Below are positions 62,010 to 64,000 of a stretch of DNA of 64,000 nucleotides, in pieces. The notes under the pieces are model-generated. The model made no database searches and had not been told where the DNA came from. It saw only the letters and a program-made list of their open reading frames with translations. Origin of the DNA: Bolinopsis microptera (taxonomy: Eukaryota > Ctenophora > Tentaculata > Lobata > Bolinopsidae). Location: the NCBI RefSeq assembly GCF_026151205.1, contig NC_087080.1, forward strand, positions 14,021,337-14,085,336, given 5' to 3'. The first letter of the stretch is position 1. Every line of letters starts with the position of its first letter. A program made the translations under genes and the position numbers.

Positions 62010-63130
62010 AACTAGGGGCTCTGTGGGGCTAGGGCCGGGGTGGTACACAAGCGTCAGATAGTACGTGATCTGCCAACTGGGGGAAAAAACAACCTTTAGC
62101 CATCTCTCCCTCGGCCTCCGTATGCAATTTTACACATGACGATTACATCAGGATCAACTTTTCGAAGGGTCCACTATTAAGAGTGGTCAAGAGATAACCT
62201 TGAAACTTTAAGGCTAAAAACAAGCTTTTTAGATGGCCTGTTTAGAAAATCCATATTAAAGCCAAATATCCGTAAATATATGGTATTCATGAGCGCTATG
62301 TTTTTCAAATTGGTTTTTATAGGTTAAACCTGGTGAACAAAACACAAATACACCATGTTTGTGATTATTCTCCGAATACAAATTGATGAATTTTGTAAAT
62401 CAGTTTGAAATATGTAAGGATTGGGATCCAGCATCTAATATGTTAATATATTCATGCTTTTAAAAACACTAACCACTTTAAATATGTATTTTAGTATGTG
62501 ATGGTTTGATCAAAGTGTTACTAAACCCCATCAAAGTTGTGATTTTAACTGAACTGATAACTATGCAATGAGAAGGAGGGTAAGTGAAAGAAAATTATTT
62601 TTGACAAATTATCTTTAAAAGCTTTGTGAATACTGGTGGGGAGATATGTAAGTCAGAATTAGTAACACAAGGATTTAGCCGAACCCTGGCAGCTGATTGG
62701 TCAGTTAGTCTCACATGTGTTTTAAATCATAATCAGATCTACCTCCCGACCAGTATCCATATCTATATATTATACATAATGATCTTTTGTTTGTACACAT
62801 TGTGTATGTTAAACCATAATTGGGAACGGAAATTGCTGCAGTAAATGAGGGTTTCACTGTATTTAGATTTCAAGTAAAGGGAGTCTATCTTACTATATAT
62901 AAAGCGAGACGATATATATAATGGTTCCGTGCCATTTTACTGACACCACGGCATCAACTTTAACGCAACTTTCCGCAAAAACCGTAAAAGATATACAACT
63001 GAAACTTTTTTGATTGGGTCAAATGCTTTAATGGCCTTCAAATCAGCATGAAAAAATAAAAAATTGGCCAAGAAATAGGAGGTTTAGAGCCCAAAATTTG
63101 GACCTCCAAGTGGTGTCAAAAACGCGAATT
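62010..63130. other. No gene recognised
   Basis: 62880..62950 contains TATATAAAGCGAGACGATAT, which looks like the edge of a dispersed repeat, but no partner is seen in this window. Confidence 0.35.
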
Positions 63131-63133
63131 AAA

Positions 63134-63966
63134 TACCTTACTCGGGAATATTATAGCGGGTTAATTTATGACTGGGAAAATTAATAACCGGGAAAAATAT
63201 GGCGGACTTTCCCAAAACCCGCCAAATTATCCCGGTCATGTATTTACCGGTGGCCGACCTTTCAAGTTTTTTTTCAGAGGTCAACAAGTTTTCAACCGAA
63301 ATTTCTGTTTTTTTTACTTGTTAAAGAAGTTATTTCAATTTACAGTTACTGATATTACTCAGAAATAGAAAAAAAGACACGTCAGATAGTATTTAAAGCA
63401 AAATAAATCTATAGCAATAATAAGTCAAATCTTCATTAAAGCGTATTCTCATTCTCATTATCGCTAATGTCCCCTCCATTATCATTATTGATATCCCCCT
63501 GCTGCTGACCGTCAAATTCGAAGTTGTATTGTTGTCTTAACAAGACTTTCCTTTTTTCCGCTAATGGGGCTACTGCTCTGAAGGTCAGCCGGAGCTTAAT
63601 TTCCTGCCCACCGCTTGGTATTGGGGAACTTCTTGGCTTTTTTTAAATTTTTTAAAAGAGAGGCTGGGCCAAGATAGCCCACGAGAGGATAGCATTGAGA
63701 TGCTCTGCCTACCTCTGGGGTGTGGCAACCTTGGGGAAGGTTGCCGGTGAGATCAGAGTGATTGGTGGAGGATGGTGTAAGATGTTATATGAGTCAAAAT
63801 GATATGAGACTTCAGGTAAAATATGATGATCACCACCCCCTTGGAACCCCATAATCTGAGTCGGCGGGTTTTTTTATGACTGGTAAAATTGTTGACCGGG
63901 AAAAATATGGCGGAATCTTCCAAAACCCACCACTTTATCCCGGTTATAATAATCCCGAGTAAGGTA
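63134..63966. mobile_element. TIR element with TACCTTACTCGGG ends
   Basis: TACCTTACTCGGG at the left and CCCGAGTAAGGTA at the right. Each end is followed by a roughly 100-base inverted block (GACCGGGAAAAATATGGCGG type). The interior includes a - strand frame near 63480..63665 with SPIPSGGQEIKLRLTFR, the same motif as at 39.6 kb. The short TACCTTA start is shared with the pogo-like element at 33482. Confidence 0.75.
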
Positions 63967-64000
63967 GGTAATAATTATTTTAGTCTCTTGAGTCTTAACA

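Overview
This is a eukaryotic, almost certainly metazoan, nuclear window. It is AT-rich, the genes are split by spliceosomal introns with GT-AG junctions, and the recognisable genes are conserved animal ones. Transposable elements include LINEs, Penelope-like fragments, hAT, pogo/Tigger, Mutator-like and Harbinger-like elements and many MITEs. That TE mix, together with compact multi-exon genes and dense minisatellites, suggests an invertebrate, possibly a non-bilaterian such as a cnidarian or sponge. I cannot fix the phylum from this window.

Layout. 0-1 kb: three coiled-coil exons of a RABGAP1/RABGAP1L-like gene on the + strand, followed by a CRE-containing minisatellite in the next intron. 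2-7 kb: at least three truncated LINE fragments on the - strand. 7.2-8.3 kb: an unrecognised three-exon gene on the - strand. 9.3-23 kb: a 12-kb giant inverted repeat (10.2-22.3 kb) lying between two halves of a dispersed repeat. Its left arm carries a Penelope-type RT relic and its right arm a Mutator-like element. 23-40 kb: repeat territory with TIR elements, a tRNA-Gly-derived SINE, a long CT tract, Harbinger-like MITEs with poly-C centres, a Penelope GIY-YIG fragment, a pogo element, a 2.2-kb foldback element with 600-bp terminal inverted repeats, and a LINE 3' end.

40-56.3 kb is the gene-rich part. Five genes lie head-to-tail on the - strand: TIMM8 (mitochondrial small TIM chaperone), a CAMLG/GET2-like membrane protein, ARPC5 (Arp2/3 subunit), TMEM33, and a large C2H2 zinc-finger gene. 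Exon structures could be worked out base by base because splice phases and family alignments agree. The genes share no pathway; they look like independent housekeeping genes. 56.7-64 kb returns to transposons: three hAT MITEs with 8-bp target-site duplications, a 2-kb hAT element with other elements nested inside, and a terminal TIR element at the right edge.

Most striking observation: in two neighbouring genes (ARPC5 intron 1, TMEM33 last intron) the intron begins with a long minisatellite whose repeat unit is the gene's own exon-intron junction. There are about 28 and about 41 tandem copies of a near-consensus 5' splice site directly downstream of the one that gives the family-matching protein. 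Other intronic arrays in the window also sit against the donor end of their intron.
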